Positions 27,273-40,657 of a stretch of 64,000 bases of DNA are shown in pieces. Each line of letters starts with the position of its first letter. Position 1 is the stretch's first letter. The stretch spans positions 1 to 64,000 of the forward strand of contig NZ_JAFFPU010000074.1 of assembly GCF_016919175.1 (NCBI RefSeq). Reading direction: 5' to 3'. Origin of the DNA: Leptospira ainlahdjerensis (GTDB lineage Bacteria > Spirochaetota > Leptospiria > Leptospirales > Leptospiraceae). The notes below the pieces were generated by a model. It was not told the DNA's origin, searched no databases, and worked only from the letters and a program-made list of their open reading frames with translations. The translations under genes and the position numbers were made by a program.

Positions 27273-28888
27273 TTATAACCCTTGTATTCTATCTGAAGAT
27301 TTTTTAACGGAGATCGTTTCGAAAATTTTTCACCTCGAGTAAGAATCGAAATTCTCCAGACTCCGGAAGATTCGATCGTATCTTCCAATACTTTGGAATA
27401 ACCAAGATAAAGACGAATCTTTCCTTCTTTCGTATCGGTTACGATTCGAAACGGACGCCCTTCTTCTTTTTCTTCCTTTTTGAATCTATAGGTTCCGATA
27501 TTCGTTCCTGTGGAAGGAAAAGAATAAAGACTCAGTCTTTCTTTTTCATATTCCAAACTTACCGTTTTTTTGGCGGTATGAAAAGAAATCGCAGCGATCC
27601 CCGAATCGACTTCCGCAGTGATAGGAATGATTCCGCGAATTTCAAGATTTTCCGGGACGAACGGAGTCGAAAAAACTCCGAACCAACCTGGAGGCAAAGC
27701 AGAAACATTCTTAAAATCTAATGTATTTCCCGAAATCGCTTGGAATCCTTTTTCACCCGATAATTTCCAAAACTCCGGTTCGGAAACTAAATTCCCGGTT
27801 TTATAAGGAAGCGCGATTTCCGTAATCTTATCCGCATCGACGACCAACTGACCTTCATAATAGACAAGCGGCCCGTTTTCGGTATCACGGACCAATTCCA
27901 ATTGGAGAGCGCCCGGACTCAAATTGCTTCGATAAAAAGGAGTTTCTCCTGCGCGAAATCCATCCAGTGCAACTTGCAAAGCTTCGGGAAAACTTAATAT
28001 ACGAAGACCGCCCAAGGTTCGGTCTTCTTTCCATTCTTGATAAATGGTAACGGTTTGACCCGAACGGATTTGAATGGATTTATGAATATCTTTCTGGCCT
28101 GGTCGAGTAATCTGAATCTGCTGTAGACCTTCCGGAAGCGGGTAGTTTCGGAAAGAAGCGATTCCAATCTTCTCTCCCTGGAATAAAACCTCAGTATCGG
28201 CGGAAGACGCGCTGAAGGACAAATAACCTTGGACGGATTTTTTTAGAATTGAATCGATTTCTCCCGAACTCAGCGATTTTTCCCAAATTGGTACGAGAGA
28301 AGATTTCGGATCCAAGGCAAGAACTCCGGAACCGTGTTTTAAGTAGAATACCTGATTGACCGGAGTTTCCGTTTGTACCATAGGAGGTTGAAAGGAACCG
28401 CTCACGTTTCCATAGACGATTTCTTTCACCGGATCCGTAATTTTTTGACTTACAATCCATTTTCCACCGGACTCTCGGATTTCCGTTCGAACGACCGCGT
28501 CGACCTTTTGTTTCTTCAATTCTTCGGTCAACTGAGCTGAATTCTTCCAAATCTCATCCGAAAAACGAACTTGTTTTCCTTTTACTTTCGCCCAAATCAA
28601 TCGGACTTCATCCGATAAAAAAGCCGATAGTTTTGAATCCATATCTTTAGGAACTTCGATAGGACCAAATGCGAAGATCGGTGTTGGATTTCCTTCTTTT
28701 CGAATTTTGTAATCCGTATCGGAACTGTTTCCAAGAATGATTTCTTCCTCTTTTAAGGCCCTATACACTGGCTCTTGCAAAACCGAATTGAAATTTTCAA
28801 TTTTTTGAACCGAGGAACAATCGATAAGAATCAGTAAGAAAGAAAAAGAAAGTGTTATAACTCTGAAAGGTTTAAAAATAAATTTCAT
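27269..28888 (-). CDS. PEGA-repeat lipoprotein
   Basis: 539 residues. The signal peptide ends at Cys24 ('LILID-CSS'). In the middle, two PEGA-type repeats follow each other (about 215-340): strands ending in '[21 protein letters not shown]' and '[24 protein letters not shown]', with the family's 'G.TP....L..G...L.L' pattern. The C-terminal ~150 residues are beta-rich and look like a laminin-G/glucanase-like sandwich (weak). PEGA domains occur in surface or periplasmic proteins, often with TPR proteins. Its stop overlaps the start of the TPR lipoprotein gene by 4 nt. Confidence 0.75.
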   Translation of the reverse strand: MKFIFKPFRVITLSFSFLLILIDCSSVQKIENFNSVLQEPVYRALKEEEIILGNSSDTDYKIRKEGNPTPIFAFGPIEVPKDMDSKLSAFLSDEVRLIWAKVKGKQVRFSDEIWKNSAQLTEELKKQKVDAVVRTEIRESGGKWIVSQKITDPVKEIVYGNVSGSFQPPMVQTETPVNQVFYLKHGSGVLALDPKSSLVPIWEKSLSSGEIDSILKKSVQGYLSFSASSADTEVLFQGEKIGIASFRNYPLPEGLQQIQITRPGQKDIHKSIQIRSGQTVTIYQEWKEDRTLGGLRILSFPEALQVALDGFRAGETPFYRSNLSPGALQLELVRDTENGPLVYYEGQLVVDADKITEIALPYKTGNLVSEPEFWKLSGEKGFQAISGNTLDFKNVSALPPGWFGVFSTPFVPENLEIRGIIPITAEVDSGIAAISFHTAKKTVSLEYEKERLSLYSFPSTGTNIGTYRFKKEEKEEGRPFRIVTDTKEGKIRLYLGYSKVLEDTIESSGVWRISILTRGEKFSKRSPLKNLQIEYKGYK

Positions 28889-28980
28889 AATAATTCAATT
28901 ATTTTCCACCAAGTTGAATGAGAAATCCAGTATAAAAAATTTCACGGACAGGATCATCCGTAATTTTCGGGGAATGAACT

Positions 28981-29016
28981 AAAAATAAAAAAACCGGGGA
29001 AATTTCCCCGGTTTTT
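28981..29016 (-). terminator. intrinsic terminator after the FecR lipoprotein gene
   Basis: A perfect palindrome CCGGGGAAATTTCCCCGG at 28994-29011 is flanked by an A-rich run on the left and T5 on the right, so it can work on both strands. It lies 30 nt after the minus-strand stop at 29046 and separates this gene from the PEGA/TPR pair. Confidence 0.9.
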
Positions 29017-29045
29017 GCACCGAATTCAGGGTAAGGTCAAAAAAC

Positions 29046-29975
29046 CTAGAAGCTTTCTTTCGGGTTTAACTTCAACTTTTCCTTTTGTACATCTTGTTGA
29101 ACGTATTTGGTCTCGTTTACGGCTTTTGCAGTTTTGGTTACTTCATCTGCGTTGTTACGAGTGGCTTCCCGTTTCTGGAATTCGGCCTTTACTTCGTCCA
29201 CCGAACCAGATTGACTCAATATCTTAAGTTCTTCACTGGAAGATTTCAATTCTTCCACAAGTTTTCCGTATTCAAAAGTTTCATTTTTATGAAGAACGAT
29301 CAGTTCCTTCATTTCCGTCAAAGAATCTTTTTGAAGAGAGCGAATTAGCTTGTCGGTGAGCTTTTGATTCTTCTCGATTCTCAGTTCGCGATTCTTGCTG
29401 AGAATAACTTCCGAAGACTCTCCTTTTTTAGAAACCGCGATACTTCCTTCGATGACCGCAAAACGTACCGTGCAACTTTCTTTAGCACAGTTGACTTTGG
29501 ACCCTTCAGGACTTTCCACGGATGTTAGGAAAGAAGTTCCACGCACACCGGCAAGAGCCGTTGGTGTAGAAACGGTAAATTCTGTAGTCTTCTGACCCTT
29601 TTTCACCATTGTCACGATCTTACCGTAATTCACTTGAACGTTTGTATCGGACCCATTCGGACTCATCAGATTGGAAATTTCCACGTCCGAATTCTTGGAC
29701 ATTTTGATGATACCGCTATCGGCCACCATGATTTCCGCGCCGCCGTTTGCTCCCGTTACGACTCGATCCGTAGCTCCCAGGGTTACTCCTAACTCGGCCT
29801 TTTTCTCGCCGGCATCGGAAAGAATTTTTACATCACCCAAAACCCATACGATTCTTGCGACTGCGGTTTCGGATTCAGTTTTTACCTGATCACTACCGGA
29901 AGATTTATTTGTGCTACAAGCCATCAACAAGGCCAAAAAGCCGTAGCTAATCATTATTAATAGAGAACGTTTCAT
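29046..29975 (-). CDS. FecR-domain lipoprotein
   Basis: 309 residues from the ATG at 29975, which has GGGGG 5 nt upstream; earlier in-frame TTG and ATG codons lack a site. Signal peptide with lipobox Cys20 ('LALLMA-C'). A FecR domain fills about 40-190, with '[16 protein letters not shown]' and the family's '[16 protein letters not shown]' strand. The C-terminal third is a charged helical region. The two cysteines in '[13 protein letters not shown]' may form a disulfide. In spirochaetes such FecR lipoproteins are not sigma-linked. It has its own terminator, so it is a separate unit from the PEGA/TPR genes downstream. Confidence 0.82.
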   Translation of the reverse strand: MKRSLLIMISYGFLALLMACSTNKSSGSDQVKTESETAVARIVWVLGDVKILSDAGEKKAELGVTLGATDRVVTGANGGAEIMVADSGIIKMSKNSDVEISNLMSPNGSDTNVQVNYGKIVTMVKKGQKTTEFTVSTPTALAGVRGTSFLTSVESPEGSKVNCAKESCTVRFAVIEGSIAVSKKGESSEVILSKNRELRIEKNQKLTDKLIRSLQKDSLTEMKELIVLHKNETFEYGKLVEELKSSSEELKILSQSGSVDEVKAEFQKREATRNNADEVTKTAKAVNETKYVQQDVQKEKLKLNPKESF

Positions 29976-30106
29976 ATTACCCCCGAACATCAAAAGGATG
30001 CACTTTTACTAACAGACTTACAAGGAAAAAATTGCAGGAAACCAGATTTAGTTATACCATAGATAAAAGTATTTTCCACCAAAATTGGGAACAACGGGCT
30101 TCAAAA

Positions 30107-32370
<2,264 letters not shown>

Positions 32371-32388
32371 GATTCTTACGCGTTTTCT

Positions 32389-34188
32389 ATGCCTATCCGT
32401 CGCCTCAATGCCTTAGGGCCAATCGTATATCTGATTCTTTTGATAGCCGGTTTTCAGCTTATCTCCGTCCTAATTTTGCAGTCATTCCATTTCTTTTCTT
32501 TCGAAATTCTTAGAATATTCCTAACTCTCATCCCTGGAGCGCTTCTTGGATTTTTAGTCTATATCTTATCCATTCGAATTTTAAGAAGAACTTCCGGAAA
32601 ATTTTTGGGGAGAATTTTTCCTTTTCTTCAGTCTTCAAACGTGGAGATCGTTAAATACCTTTCAGTATTGGATCAATTCAAGAACGATCTGATCGCAACA
32701 AATCTCACAGAACTTGTATGTGAGAAAATTTTAAAGTTCATTCAGACGGTTATTCCGACAAAAAAGGTCACGATTTTTTTATGGAAAGAGGAAATGGGAA
32801 AATTTGCCCCGTTTCCAGACTCGGGTGAAATACAATTTTTTATCTTCGATCCTTTTTTACTTTGGGTTACCGAAAACGATAAAATTTACAATTTTAAAGA
32901 ATTTGAAACCGATCCGTATCTGAACAAGATTCGAAAGTCCGCTGAAATCTTTTTCACCACAACGCAAGCTGAGCTTGTTGTTCCTTTGATCTTGAATAAA
33001 AGTTTATTAGGAATGATCGTTTTAGGGGAAAGAAAAAATCGAAAAAAATACACGTCTTCGGAAATCGAAAAACTAAACGAGATTCGTTCCGTTTCGGTAA
33101 TGTCTCTTTCCAATGCGATCTTTTACGAACGTCTGATCGAGTTGACGGAAACACTAGAAGAAAAAGTTCGAATCAGAACGAGAGAGTTGGAGAATGCACA
33201 ATCACAATTGATCATGTCGGAAAAAATGGCTTCGCTGGGAATTATGGTCGCGGGAATCGCGCACGAGATCAACACCCCCGCGGGTGTGATCAACGGGGCC
33301 GCGGACAATCTAGACCAGAACATGAATTATCTCGTAAGGAATATTTTTGACATCGTCCTTTTGGCGGAAAATAAAATTCTGAGAAAGAATTTTGAATTGG
33401 CGCTTCTTCATCTTTTAAGAGATAAAAAAAGATCCGAATTGGACTCCCGAGAAAAGTTTCGTTTAAAAAATCAGCTTCGTGAAGAAATGAAACGAATGCA
33501 TTTCAGCGAGGCGATTTCCGCTGAACTTTCCAACTTTATCATCGAAAATCAGATCGGAGATGAAAGGAAATATATTTATAAAGTGATTATGGGAGACGAC
33601 GACCGGGGTTATTTGATGCTTAAAAACGCGACTCATATCAACCGAAACATCAAGAATATTCGGTACGCAATTCGAAACGTAGTTCGGATCGTAAAGGCTC
33701 TGAAGTCCTATTCTCACTTGGATCAATCCAAAACTTTATCCCCCGCAAATATAGTCGAAGGTTTGGAAACTACGTTAGTCATCCTTCATAACCAGGTTAA
33801 ATACGGAATCGAAATCGTTCGGAATTTTTCGGAAATTCCTATGGTCGTCTGTAACCCGGATGAGTTGAATCAGGTTTGGACTAATCTGATTCAGAATGCC
33901 GTACAAGCCCTCAAAGGGAACGGAAGAATCGAAATTTCAGTGTTTCAGACCGGTGATTCGGTTGTCGTTCAAATCGAAGACAACGGTCCTGGAATTCCTT
34001 CTAAGATTCAAGATCGAATTTGGGATCCGTTTTTTACCACAAAAGATCAAGGAGAAGGAACCGGACTCGGCCTGGGAATCGTCAAAGGAATCGTAGAAAA
34101 ACACAAAGGAAAAATAACCTTAACTTCAGTCCCCGGAAAAACAACGTTCCGAGTAGAATTGCCCGTGAACCCGGAGCTTGTCTCATGA
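32389..34188 (+). CDS. membrane sensor histidine kinase with GAF domain
   Basis: 599 residues: two transmembrane helices (about 10-35 and 42-65), a GAF-like domain (about 100-245), a coiled-coil '[23 protein letters not shown]' linker, a HisKA dimerisation domain with phospho-acceptor His in '[11 protein letters not shown]', an inserted helical segment (about 320-440) and a HATPase_c domain with N box '[10 protein letters not shown]', G1 'DNGPGIP' and G2 'GTGLGLGIV'. The unusually long insert between HisKA and the ATPase is notable. No response regulator gene is adjacent. The start is 18 bp from the divergent rsgA start. Confidence 0.9.
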   Translation: MPIRRLNALGPIVYLILLIAGFQLISVLILQSFHFFSFEILRIFLTLIPGALLGFLVYILSIRILRRTSGKFLGRIFPFLQSSNVEIVKYLSVLDQFKNDLIATNLTELVCEKILKFIQTVIPTKKVTIFLWKEEMGKFAPFPDSGEIQFFIFDPFLLWVTENDKIYNFKEFETDPYLNKIRKSAEIFFTTTQAELVVPLILNKSLLGMIVLGERKNRKKYTSSEIEKLNEIRSVSVMSLSNAIFYERLIELTETLEEKVRIRTRELENAQSQLIMSEKMASLGIMVAGIAHEINTPAGVINGAADNLDQNMNYLVRNIFDIVLLAENKILRKNFELALLHLLRDKKRSELDSREKFRLKNQLREEMKRMHFSEAISAELSNFIIENQIGDERKYIYKVIMGDDDRGYLMLKNATHINRNIKNIRYAIRNVVRIVKALKSYSHLDQSKTLSPANIVEGLETTLVILHNQVKYGIEIVRNFSEIPMVVCNPDELNQVWTNLIQNAVQALKGNGRIEISVFQTGDSVVVQIEDNGPGIPSKIQDRIWDPFFTTKDQGEGTGLGLGIVKGIVEKHKGKITLTSVPGKTTFRVELPVNPELVS

Positions 34189-34226
34189 TAGAATTATTGT
34201 AACCATCGAATTCAAAAGCACATAAC

Positions 34227-34601
34227 GTGAAGAAAGAAAAAGACATTCAAGAAACTTCATTTTTTAAGGAAGTTTACACATTGGTAAAGAAAATTCCCAA
34301 AGGAAAAGTCACTTCTTACGGAAGGATCGCCGCCCTTCTGGGGAAACCGAGAGCGTCTCGTGCGGTGGGCTACGCGCTCAACGCGCTTTCCAAAAGTCAG
34401 GAACAAAAGGTGCCTTGGCAAAGAGTCATCAATAGTCAGGGAAAAATTTCGTTTCGAGGAGATACGGGCCGTTCGATTCTTCAAAAAAAAATGTTGGAGG
34501 ACGAAGGTATAAAATTCAGTGTTAGCGAAACCGTGGACCTCGATGTTTTTGGATGGCCGAACTTAATTCAAAACCCGACTCCGCGTAAAAATAGAAAATA
34601 A
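34227..34601 (+). CDS. alkyltransferase-like (ATL) DNA-binding protein
   Basis: 124 residues with the O6-alkylguanine-DNA alkyltransferase DNA-binding fold ('IPKGKVTSYGRIAALLG', 'ASRAVGYAL'). The catalytic 'PCHRV' motif reads 'PWQRV', with Trp64 in place of the acceptor Cys. By family knowledge ATL proteins bind O6-alkylguanine, cannot repair it themselves, and mark it for nucleotide-excision repair. The length and lack of an Ada N-domain fit ATL. Spaced 38 nt after the histidine kinase and 47 nt before thiD, it could be co-transcribed with either. Confidence 0.88.
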   Translation: MKKEKDIQETSFFKEVYTLVKKIPKGKVTSYGRIAALLGKPRASRAVGYALNALSKSQEQKVPWQRVINSQGKISFRGDTGRSILQKKMLEDEGIKFSVSETVDLDVFGWPNLIQNPTPRKNRK

Positions 34602-34648
34602 GGTTTCCCCGTTTTCGAAGCTTTGCGAACTTATCTTAGAAATCATTC

Positions 34649-35458
34649 ATGAGCAAAAACAAACCAGTCACTCTTACGATCGCCGGATCCGACTCCGGGG
34701 GCGGCGCCGGAATCCAAGCCGATCTCAAAACGTTCACCGCTCTCGGAACGTTTGGGACATCCGCAATCACTTGTTTAACCGCTCAAAATCCATCCGGAGT
34801 TACGGGAATTTTAGAAGTGGACGCGGACTTTTTAGAAAAACAAATTCTCGCGGTAATGAATTATTTTCCGGTAAGGTCAATCAAAACGGGAATGTTGTTT
34901 TCGACCGCAATTATGGAACGAACCCATTCTCTTTTAACGAGCCGGAAAGGGAAGGAATCGTTTTCTTTGGTGATCGATCCGGTCATGGTCGCAACAAGCG
35001 GAGCAAAACTTTTACAAGACTCCGCAATCGATGCTTTATTGAATCTGTTGATTCCGATCGCCGAACTCATCACTCCGAACTTGGACGAAGCGGAAATTCT
35101 TTCCGGAAAAAAAATCAAAAGTAGTTCTGAAATGCCCGATCTTGCCAAAGAAATTTTCGAAAGATTTAGAGTTCCAGTTCTTTTAAAAGGCGGGCATATC
35201 CAAAACGAGAAAATCGCTCTGGATATTCTCTATGACGGAAATGAAATTTCATACTTTGAAAAACCATTTATAAGCGGGTTCTATCCTCATGGAACCGGAT
35301 GCACTTATTCTTCGGCGATTACCTCTTATTTGGCGTTAGGCGATTCTCTCGTAGACGCGATTCGTAAGGCAAAAGAGTATCTTCACTCAGCAATCGAACA
35401 GGCTTATACGGCTGGAAAAGATAAAACCCTAAATCATACTCCGGTGATTGAAATCTGA
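34649..35458 (+). CDS. thiD: hydroxymethylpyrimidine/phosphomethylpyrimidine kinase
   Basis: 269 residues, a full ThiD. Visible signatures are '[19 protein letters not shown]' at the N-terminus, '[15 protein letters not shown]', the nucleotide-binding 'LLKGGH', and '[12 protein letters not shown]' near the C-terminus (Asp of other ribokinase-fold kinases replaced by the Thr-Gly-Cys type). It phosphorylates HMP and HMP-P for thiamine synthesis. Other thi genes are not nearby and no TPP riboswitch was recognised in the 47-nt leader. Confidence 0.96.
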   Translation: MSKNKPVTLTIAGSDSGGGAGIQADLKTFTALGTFGTSAITCLTAQNPSGVTGILEVDADFLEKQILAVMNYFPVRSIKTGMLFSTAIMERTHSLLTSRKGKESFSLVIDPVMVATSGAKLLQDSAIDALLNLLIPIAELITPNLDEAEILSGKKIKSSSEMPDLAKEIFERFRVPVLLKGGHIQNEKIALDILYDGNEISYFEKPFISGFYPHGTGCTYSSAITSYLALGDSLVDAIRKAKEYLHSAIEQAYTAGKDKTLNHTPVIEI

Positions 35459-35465
35459 TTTCGGA

Positions 35466-37283
35466 TTATTTTTTTCCATTTAACAATTTTTCGTTCACCA
35501 GATTCTCGAGAATGGTAAGAGGTAAAGAGCCGCTATTCAAAACGACTGAATGGAATTCGCGGATATCGAACTGTTCCTTTTTATTTTCTCGAACCTTTTC
35601 TCTGAGTTCTAAAATTTTCAACATCCCCAGTTTGTATGAACAAGCCTGACCGGGATAAACGATGTATCTTTCGATTTCCGCGGTAACATCCTTCGGCGGC
35701 ATTCCCGTATTTTCCATCATGTAAGAAATCGCTTCTTCTCGAGTCCAGCGTTTATAGTGCAATCCGGTATCTACCACTAAACGAACAGCTCGAAAGAGTT
35801 CGGCTTGTAGTCTTCCTAAATCGGAATAAGGATCCTGAAAAAAATGATAATCCTTTGCCAAACGTTCGGCATACAAGGCCCAACCTTCGACATAGGCAGT
35901 AAACGTAATCGTATTTCTAAAACGGGGAAGGCCTTTTAGTTCCTGCATAATGGCGATCTGCAAATGATGACCGGGAATCGTTTCGTGATAAGTAAGGGTT
36001 CTCATACCGAATTTAGGAATTTCTTTCGTATCTCTGAGATTCGCGTAAAAAATTCCCGGCCTGGAACCGTCCAGAGCGGGTTCGTCATAATAAGCGCCTG
36101 GAGCGGTCTTTTCTTTAAAAACGGGAATTCTTTCCACTTCGACTTTTCCTTCCGGCATTTTTAAAAAAAGAGCTTTTGTCTTTTCCTCGCCATCCTTTAG
36201 AATATTCTTATATTCTTCTAAAGCCTGAATTTTTCCATCCTCAGTATCCGGAAATAAGAATCGGGGATCCTTTCGAAGTGCGGACATTGCCGCAGGGATC
36301 GGTTGATTTTTCCCGAGTCCTTTTAAAATTCTCTTCATCTCGGTCTGAATTCGTGATACTTCGGAAAGACCGATATTATGAATCTCTTCGGGGCTCAAGT
36401 CCGTCGTAGTATGTTTTTTTAACTCGTGGGAATAGTATTGATCTCCGTCCGGAAGTTTCCAAACGCCGGCCTTCGAATCGGAGTGTTTTTTCTGTTCATT
36501 GAACAAGTTAAGTAATTTTGAATATGCCGGATATATCTGAGTGACGATAGAATTTTGAACTTGAATCAGATAAAAATCCTGTTTCTCTTTTGGAATCGAT
36601 TCTATCTTTCTAAGTTTTTTTTCAAAGGCGACATAGAGAATATTCTCTCTTGCGGGAACGGAAATAAAATCCGAAACCTCGGAGATCAAACGATCTAAAA
36701 TAAAATCGGGAGGAAGAATCCGATTCTGATCTCTAAGTAAAATTCCTGCTATCAACTGATCGATTTTTTTCGGAACGGCTCCGAGTCGAAAAACGTAATT
36801 CTCCACGTCATTGGATGATTTTAACGGATGTTGAGTGACTAAAAAAGTCGGAACTTGGCTTTGAACTCCGAATAACTGATTTGCCGGATAATCGTGAAAT
36901 AAAAATCTTTCACCCGCAATCCGAAGACGAAGGGACCATTCTAAAATTTCGAAAGAAAGCAGTTCTTGATCCGCCAATCCGTCCTTTCCATAGGAAAGAA
37001 GAGTTTCTAAATTTTTCTTCGCTTTTTCCAAATCCTGTTTTTGCTTTTCGATCGATATATCCGTAAGTCTCTTTTGATAACCGTTGATTCCGAGATTATT
37101 GAGGACACCGAGAGATGTAAGATATTCCGGATCGTCTAAAACGGATTCCCAAAAAACTTTTTCGTAAAAAAGACCGAGCGTAATCGGTTTAAAGAATATG
37201 GTTTGTAAAAGAAGGGTGAAACAAAGAAGTACAAAAAATAAAAAACCGAAAAGAATCCGCTTTCTCGCCGTAATACTGACCAT
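35466..37283 (-). CDS. DUF885 family membrane-anchored putative metallopeptidase
   Basis: 605 residues. One N-terminal hydrophobic helix (about 10-32) anchors or exports the protein. The DUF885 hallmark '[13 protein letters not shown]' supplies an HExxxHH zinc-type motif, followed by '[13 protein letters not shown]' and the C-terminal '[11 protein letters not shown]'. DUF885 proteins are related to carboxypeptidase-like gluzincins; the substrate is unknown. It is convergent with thiD, with 7 bp between the stops. The N-terminal part is helical, as in the rest of the family. Confidence 0.9.
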   Translation of the reverse strand: MVSITARKRILFGFLFFVLLCFTLLLQTIFFKPITLGLFYEKVFWESVLDDPEYLTSLGVLNNLGINGYQKRLTDISIEKQKQDLEKAKKNLETLLSYGKDGLADQELLSFEILEWSLRLRIAGERFLFHDYPANQLFGVQSQVPTFLVTQHPLKSSNDVENYVFRLGAVPKKIDQLIAGILLRDQNRILPPDFILDRLISEVSDFISVPARENILYVAFEKKLRKIESIPKEKQDFYLIQVQNSIVTQIYPAYSKLLNLFNEQKKHSDSKAGVWKLPDGDQYYSHELKKHTTTDLSPEEIHNIGLSEVSRIQTEMKRILKGLGKNQPIPAAMSALRKDPRFLFPDTEDGKIQALEEYKNILKDGEEKTKALFLKMPEGKVEVERIPVFKEKTAPGAYYDEPALDGSRPGIFYANLRDTKEIPKFGMRTLTYHETIPGHHLQIAIMQELKGLPRFRNTITFTAYVEGWALYAERLAKDYHFFQDPYSDLGRLQAELFRAVRLVVDTGLHYKRWTREEAISYMMENTGMPPKDVTAEIERYIVYPGQACSYKLGMLKILELREKVRENKKEQFDIREFHSVVLNSGSLPLTILENLVNEKLLNGKK

Positions 37284-37383
37284 AGTGGGACAAAATACAA
37301 AATCTACTAAAGAATGAAAATTCTATTTTTGAAAATGAAATCGATTTCGGTAAAATTACGGATTCAATACGGAATGCAATCGT

Positions 37384-38796
37384 TTATCCCGCCGAAGGAA
37401 CCTTGGAAATTCGCAAGGAAATAACGGTCAAGTCATCCTGATAAACATTCCCGTTTGTAAACGTTGCCAAATCGTTCAAAATGCTATCAACGAGCTCACG
37501 GGAGGATTTTCCCTTCTCCTTATTCAATACATTATAAAGTCGTTTTTCACCGTAGAACTCTTTGTTGAGATTCGGTTCTTCGAAAAGACCGTCCGAAAAA
37601 AGTAAAAGTCGATCCTCCGAATGAATTTTTAGAATTTTATCCTTATAGATCGATGCCGGAGAAAGTCCTATCATTCTTCCAGTGTTCGGTAGTGTGAGAA
37701 ATTCGGAATTTTGTATCAAAACTTGTTCCGGATGACCTGCGGAAGAATAGCGCAGAACACCTTTGTTTAGATCAAGATCAACAAGTATACAGGTATAATA
37801 AAGATTTAAAGATTTGAATTTTTCGATAAACTCTGAATTCAAAATTTCTAATATTTCACCGGGACGTTTTCCGGAGTTTTTTAAGAATTCGTATCCGACT
37901 TTAATCGCCATCGTGATCAAGGCGCCTTGAACTCCATGTCCGGTTGCGTCCGCCAAAAAGAGACGATAAACTCCTTCATTGATACGAGTGATATCGTAAA
38001 AATCCCCGCCGACCTCGTCTCTAGGAATGTATTCCGCGCGAATGTCCAAGTCGGAATAATGTTCGAAACCGGAAGGAAGCATAATCTTCTGAATTCTTTT
38101 GGCCGTTAACAGATCCTTTTTGATGATTTGGAAGGACTTATTTAACTGTGCCATCAATTCTTCGATCGTCTTTCTTTCTTCGGAAAGTTTGCGTTTATCT
38201 TTTCGGGACGATCGTAGAAGTTTTTGAACCTTCGAACTTTGGGACTTTAAGAAACCCGATGCGATACTCATCCAATAAAAATAGAGAAGAATCGTTAAAA
38301 CGAAGATAAAAAAGAATATGACGAGGGTTCGGTCGCTGAGACGAATCGGAGACGTTCCTGCAATTCCTGTAAAATAAAAGAGGAACAAAGAAAACGAATA
38401 AATCAAAGCACCAAGAATAAAATAACGCCGTTCCATCATTCCAAAAGGAGCGAGATAACTCGCATAAAGAGCCGTAAGCATTACTACCATAAAGTCAGGG
38501 ACTTGAACCATGAGCCAGGCGTTAAAAAGAAGCATCGGGATATGCCAAACGTAAAACGAAATCTTCATCCATTTTTGAAGATTCCAACGACCGTTTGCCA
38601 ACTGATAATTTAAGGGAATTGCGGTGACAGCATTTACGACTAAGAATAGAATCAATTCGCTGTAGGAGACTTTTTCCAAACCTTCCGTATTAGAAAACTT
38701 TAAAATAGAAAATAGGACGGAGACAAATCCTCCTCCTAAAATCCAGTTGAGAGTTACCGGAAGTTTAAAGGTTCTTTTGAGATGGAAGAAATTCAT
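37384..38796 (-). CDS. membrane SpoIIE-type PP2C phosphatase
   Basis: 470 residues. Six or so transmembrane helices occupy about 15-190, a coiled coil follows (about 195-225, 'SSRKDKRKLSEERKTIEELM'), then a PP2C domain (about 230-465) with 'QKIMLPSG', metal-binding 'EVGGDFYDI' and 'LADATGHGVQGAL', and 'LLLFSDGLFEEPN'. It should dephosphorylate a partner-switch protein in response to a membrane signal. It is the last gene of a three-gene run (VKOR-DsbA, zinc ribbon, PP2C) with gaps of 6 and 16 bp. Confidence 0.9.
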   Translation of the reverse strand: MNFFHLKRTFKLPVTLNWILGGGFVSVLFSILKFSNTEGLEKVSYSELILFLVVNAVTAIPLNYQLANGRWNLQKWMKISFYVWHIPMLLFNAWLMVQVPDFMVVMLTALYASYLAPFGMMERRYFILGALIYSFSLFLFYFTGIAGTSPIRLSDRTLVIFFFIFVLTILLYFYWMSIASGFLKSQSSKVQKLLRSSRKDKRKLSEERKTIEELMAQLNKSFQIIKKDLLTAKRIQKIMLPSGFEHYSDLDIRAEYIPRDEVGGDFYDITRINEGVYRLFLADATGHGVQGALITMAIKVGYEFLKNSGKRPGEILEILNSEFIEKFKSLNLYYTCILVDLDLNKGVLRYSSAGHPEQVLIQNSEFLTLPNTGRMIGLSPASIYKDKILKIHSEDRLLLFSDGLFEEPNLNKEFYGEKRLYNVLNKEKGKSSRELVDSILNDLATFTNGNVYQDDLTVISLRISKVPSAG

Positions 38797-38802
38797 AAAT
38801 TT

Positions 38803-39327
38803 CTAAATCAAGGGAACGATGACTAGAAAAATAAACGAAACCAATGCCGTCCAAATGCTAGCGGACACCAACGAAAACCAAAGAGAATTCTGCCATTGAA
38901 TCAAGGGTGTTGCGACAAACAAAATCATTCCTAGGTAAGAAAGATAAGGAGACCGATCATAGAGATGTTTCTGCCATTCGATAAAACCTTCTCGAAAATC
39001 CTTAACGTCTCCGCGGAATTTCAAATCCAGGATCAATTCGCCAATCCAACCCGAAACTGAAAAAATCAAGGACCAAAAAAAGAATAAAATCGACAAAGAA
39101 AGAGGAAGGACGTTTCTCCAAAAAACGAAAGTCGAAATCAAAAGTAAAAATCCGAAAATCGGAACTCCGGGATAAAGGATTTTGATTCTAAAAAACTTAC
39201 TTTCAGAAAGAAAACGTAAGAGCGGAATCCCTTCTCTCGATTGAAACGATCCGCAGAAAACACATTGTATCGACTCTGCTAAAATGTGGGTTCCGCAATT
39301 CCTGCAGAATCGTTTCTCCGTCTCCAT
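38803..39327 (-). CDS. zinc-ribbon membrane protein
   Basis: 174 residues. An N-terminal zinc ribbon (C-x2-C near residues 8-11, C-x2-C near 22-25: 'CRNCGTH' and 'CVFCGSF') precedes four hydrophobic helices (about 50-175). No catalytic motif. It lies 16 bp after the VKOR-DsbA gene and 6 bp before the PP2C gene, so it belongs to the same transcript. It may be an adapter between a zinc- or redox-dependent state and the phosphatase (inference only). Confidence 0.7.
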   Translation of the reverse strand: METEKRFCRNCGTHILAESIQCVFCGSFQSREGIPLLRFLSESKFFRIKILYPGVPIFGFLLLISTFVFWRNVLPLSLSILFFFWSLIFSVSGWIGELILDLKFRGDVKDFREGFIEWQKHLYDRSPYLSYLGMILFVATPLIQWQNSLWFSLVSASIWTALVSFIFLVIVPLI

Positions 39328-39343
39328 TATTTCCGAAAATCGA

Positions 39344-40564
39344 TCAGCTCTGGCTGATGAGTTGATTGATCAATTGACGCAAAAAATCCACATCCGGAGT
39401 TCCACTTTTTGGAAGAGGCTTATTGTTGATAAACAAAGTCGGAGTGGAATTGATTTTTAATTTTTCAGCTTCGTCGACTTCTCGATTGATCTGATCTCTG
39501 ATTTTCGGAGAACTCATACAAGAACGGAATTGATCCATTTTGAGACCGTTCTTTTCGGCAAGTCGACTTACCGTTGCAACCGTATGCATCACGCCGGTTT
39601 CATTGTCATCGTAAAGCCCGGTATAAACCGGATAAAATTTGTTTTGCTGATCGGCACAAAGCGCCGCACTCGCAGCGACACAAGAGCTTGCTTCAGGCGA
39701 TTTTCTTCCAACGAGTCGATTGCAATTTCCATCCAAAGGAAAATTCTTGTAAGCCACTTTGATGATCCCGTCGTATTCGGTCAGAAAGGATTTAAGAATT
39801 TTGCTCGTGTGCATACAATGGCCGCAATTGAAATCGGCATATTTCACGATTGTAATCGGCGCGTTCGGATCACCTACGATCGGAGTTTCTTTTAAATCGA
39901 TCTGAACCGAAGGAGTCGATTCAAATTCTTTTAGAAGAAGTGGAATCGCCTTTTCACCCGAAGCGGAACCCGAAACAAGCCTCCCGCCGCTGGTCGAAAT
40001 TCTTCCACCATACAGGCCGAGAACAAAAAAAGATAAAATGACGATCAGAAGATTTAGAAAATTTCCATTTAGACCGTTTGTCACGGCGGAAATTGATTTG
40101 TCGGAGATCGATTTAAACCCTGGAAAATTTACTACAATCAGTGCAATCGTAACCACATAAGTAGCGGCGCAAAGACCACATAACGCTTTGATCACTCCGA
40201 CCGAAATAAGGAACAAACCCGCATCTGCGACCAAACCTAAAAGCAAAACATAAAACGCTAGACGAAGGTTCGCTTCTGCGGTTTCTTTTTTGATTTCCGA
40301 AAGAACGAAAAGAAATCCGACAAAGCCGTAAAAAATAAAACCGAAAAGCGCAGTCGGGACGTCTCCTAAACCGGGAACATTACGAATCGCGGAAAAAGAA
40401 CTCTCTGATACTTTATCACAGGAACCGGGTTCGCTGATCACGTTACAAAGGGCTTCTCCCACGGAACTAGGATCTCCGTAGTATTTTTGGATGAGAAGAA
40501 AGGAGAGGATCAAACCTATAGCCGAGAGGATGATCGAAATTTTATTTTTAGACAACTGATTCAT
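39344..40564 (-). CDS. VKOR-DsbA fusion (disulfide-forming membrane protein)
   Basis: 406 residues. The N-terminal vitamin-K-epoxide-reductase domain has four or five membrane helices, loop cysteines Cys40 and Cys49 and the active-site 'CGLC' pair Cys129/Cys132. A further helix (about 170-188) leads to a periplasmic thioredoxin-fold DsbA-like domain (about 225-400) with 'CGHC' at 247-250. By family knowledge such fusions pass electrons from substrate cysteines through DsbA and VKOR to quinone, making disulfides in exported proteins; Cys-rich lipoproteins in this window could be clients. GGGGA 6 nt before the ATG supports the start. Confidence 0.93.
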   Translation of the reverse strand: MNQLSKNKISIILSAIGLILSFLLIQKYYGDPSSVGEALCNVISEPGSCDKVSESSFSAIRNVPGLGDVPTALFGFIFYGFVGFLFVLSEIKKETAEANLRLAFYVLLLGLVADAGLFLISVGVIKALCGLCAATYVVTIALIVVNFPGFKSISDKSISAVTNGLNGNFLNLLIVILSFFVLGLYGGRISTSGGRLVSGSASGEKAIPLLLKEFESTPSVQIDLKETPIVGDPNAPITIVKYADFNCGHCMHTSKILKSFLTEYDGIIKVAYKNFPLDGNCNRLVGRKSPEASSCVAASAALCADQQNKFYPVYTGLYDDNETGVMHTVATVSRLAEKNGLKMDQFRSCMSSPKIRDQINREVDEAEKLKINSTPTLFINNKPLPKSGTPDVDFLRQLINQLISQS

Positions 40565-40621
40565 GAATTTCCCCGATCCTGTAAGATCGATTTACCTTTA
40601 TGTATAGTTCCATTTTTAGTG

Positions 40622-40650
40622 AAAAGAAAAATCCGAAGGATTTTTCCGTT
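40622..40650 (-). terminator. intrinsic terminator after hisA
   Basis: AAAAATCC at 40627-40634 pairs with GGATTTTT at 40638-40645 around a 3-nt loop. On the minus strand it follows the hisA stop by 12 nt and ends in a T-rich tail. Confidence 0.8.
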
Positions 40651-40657
40651 TCCATTC

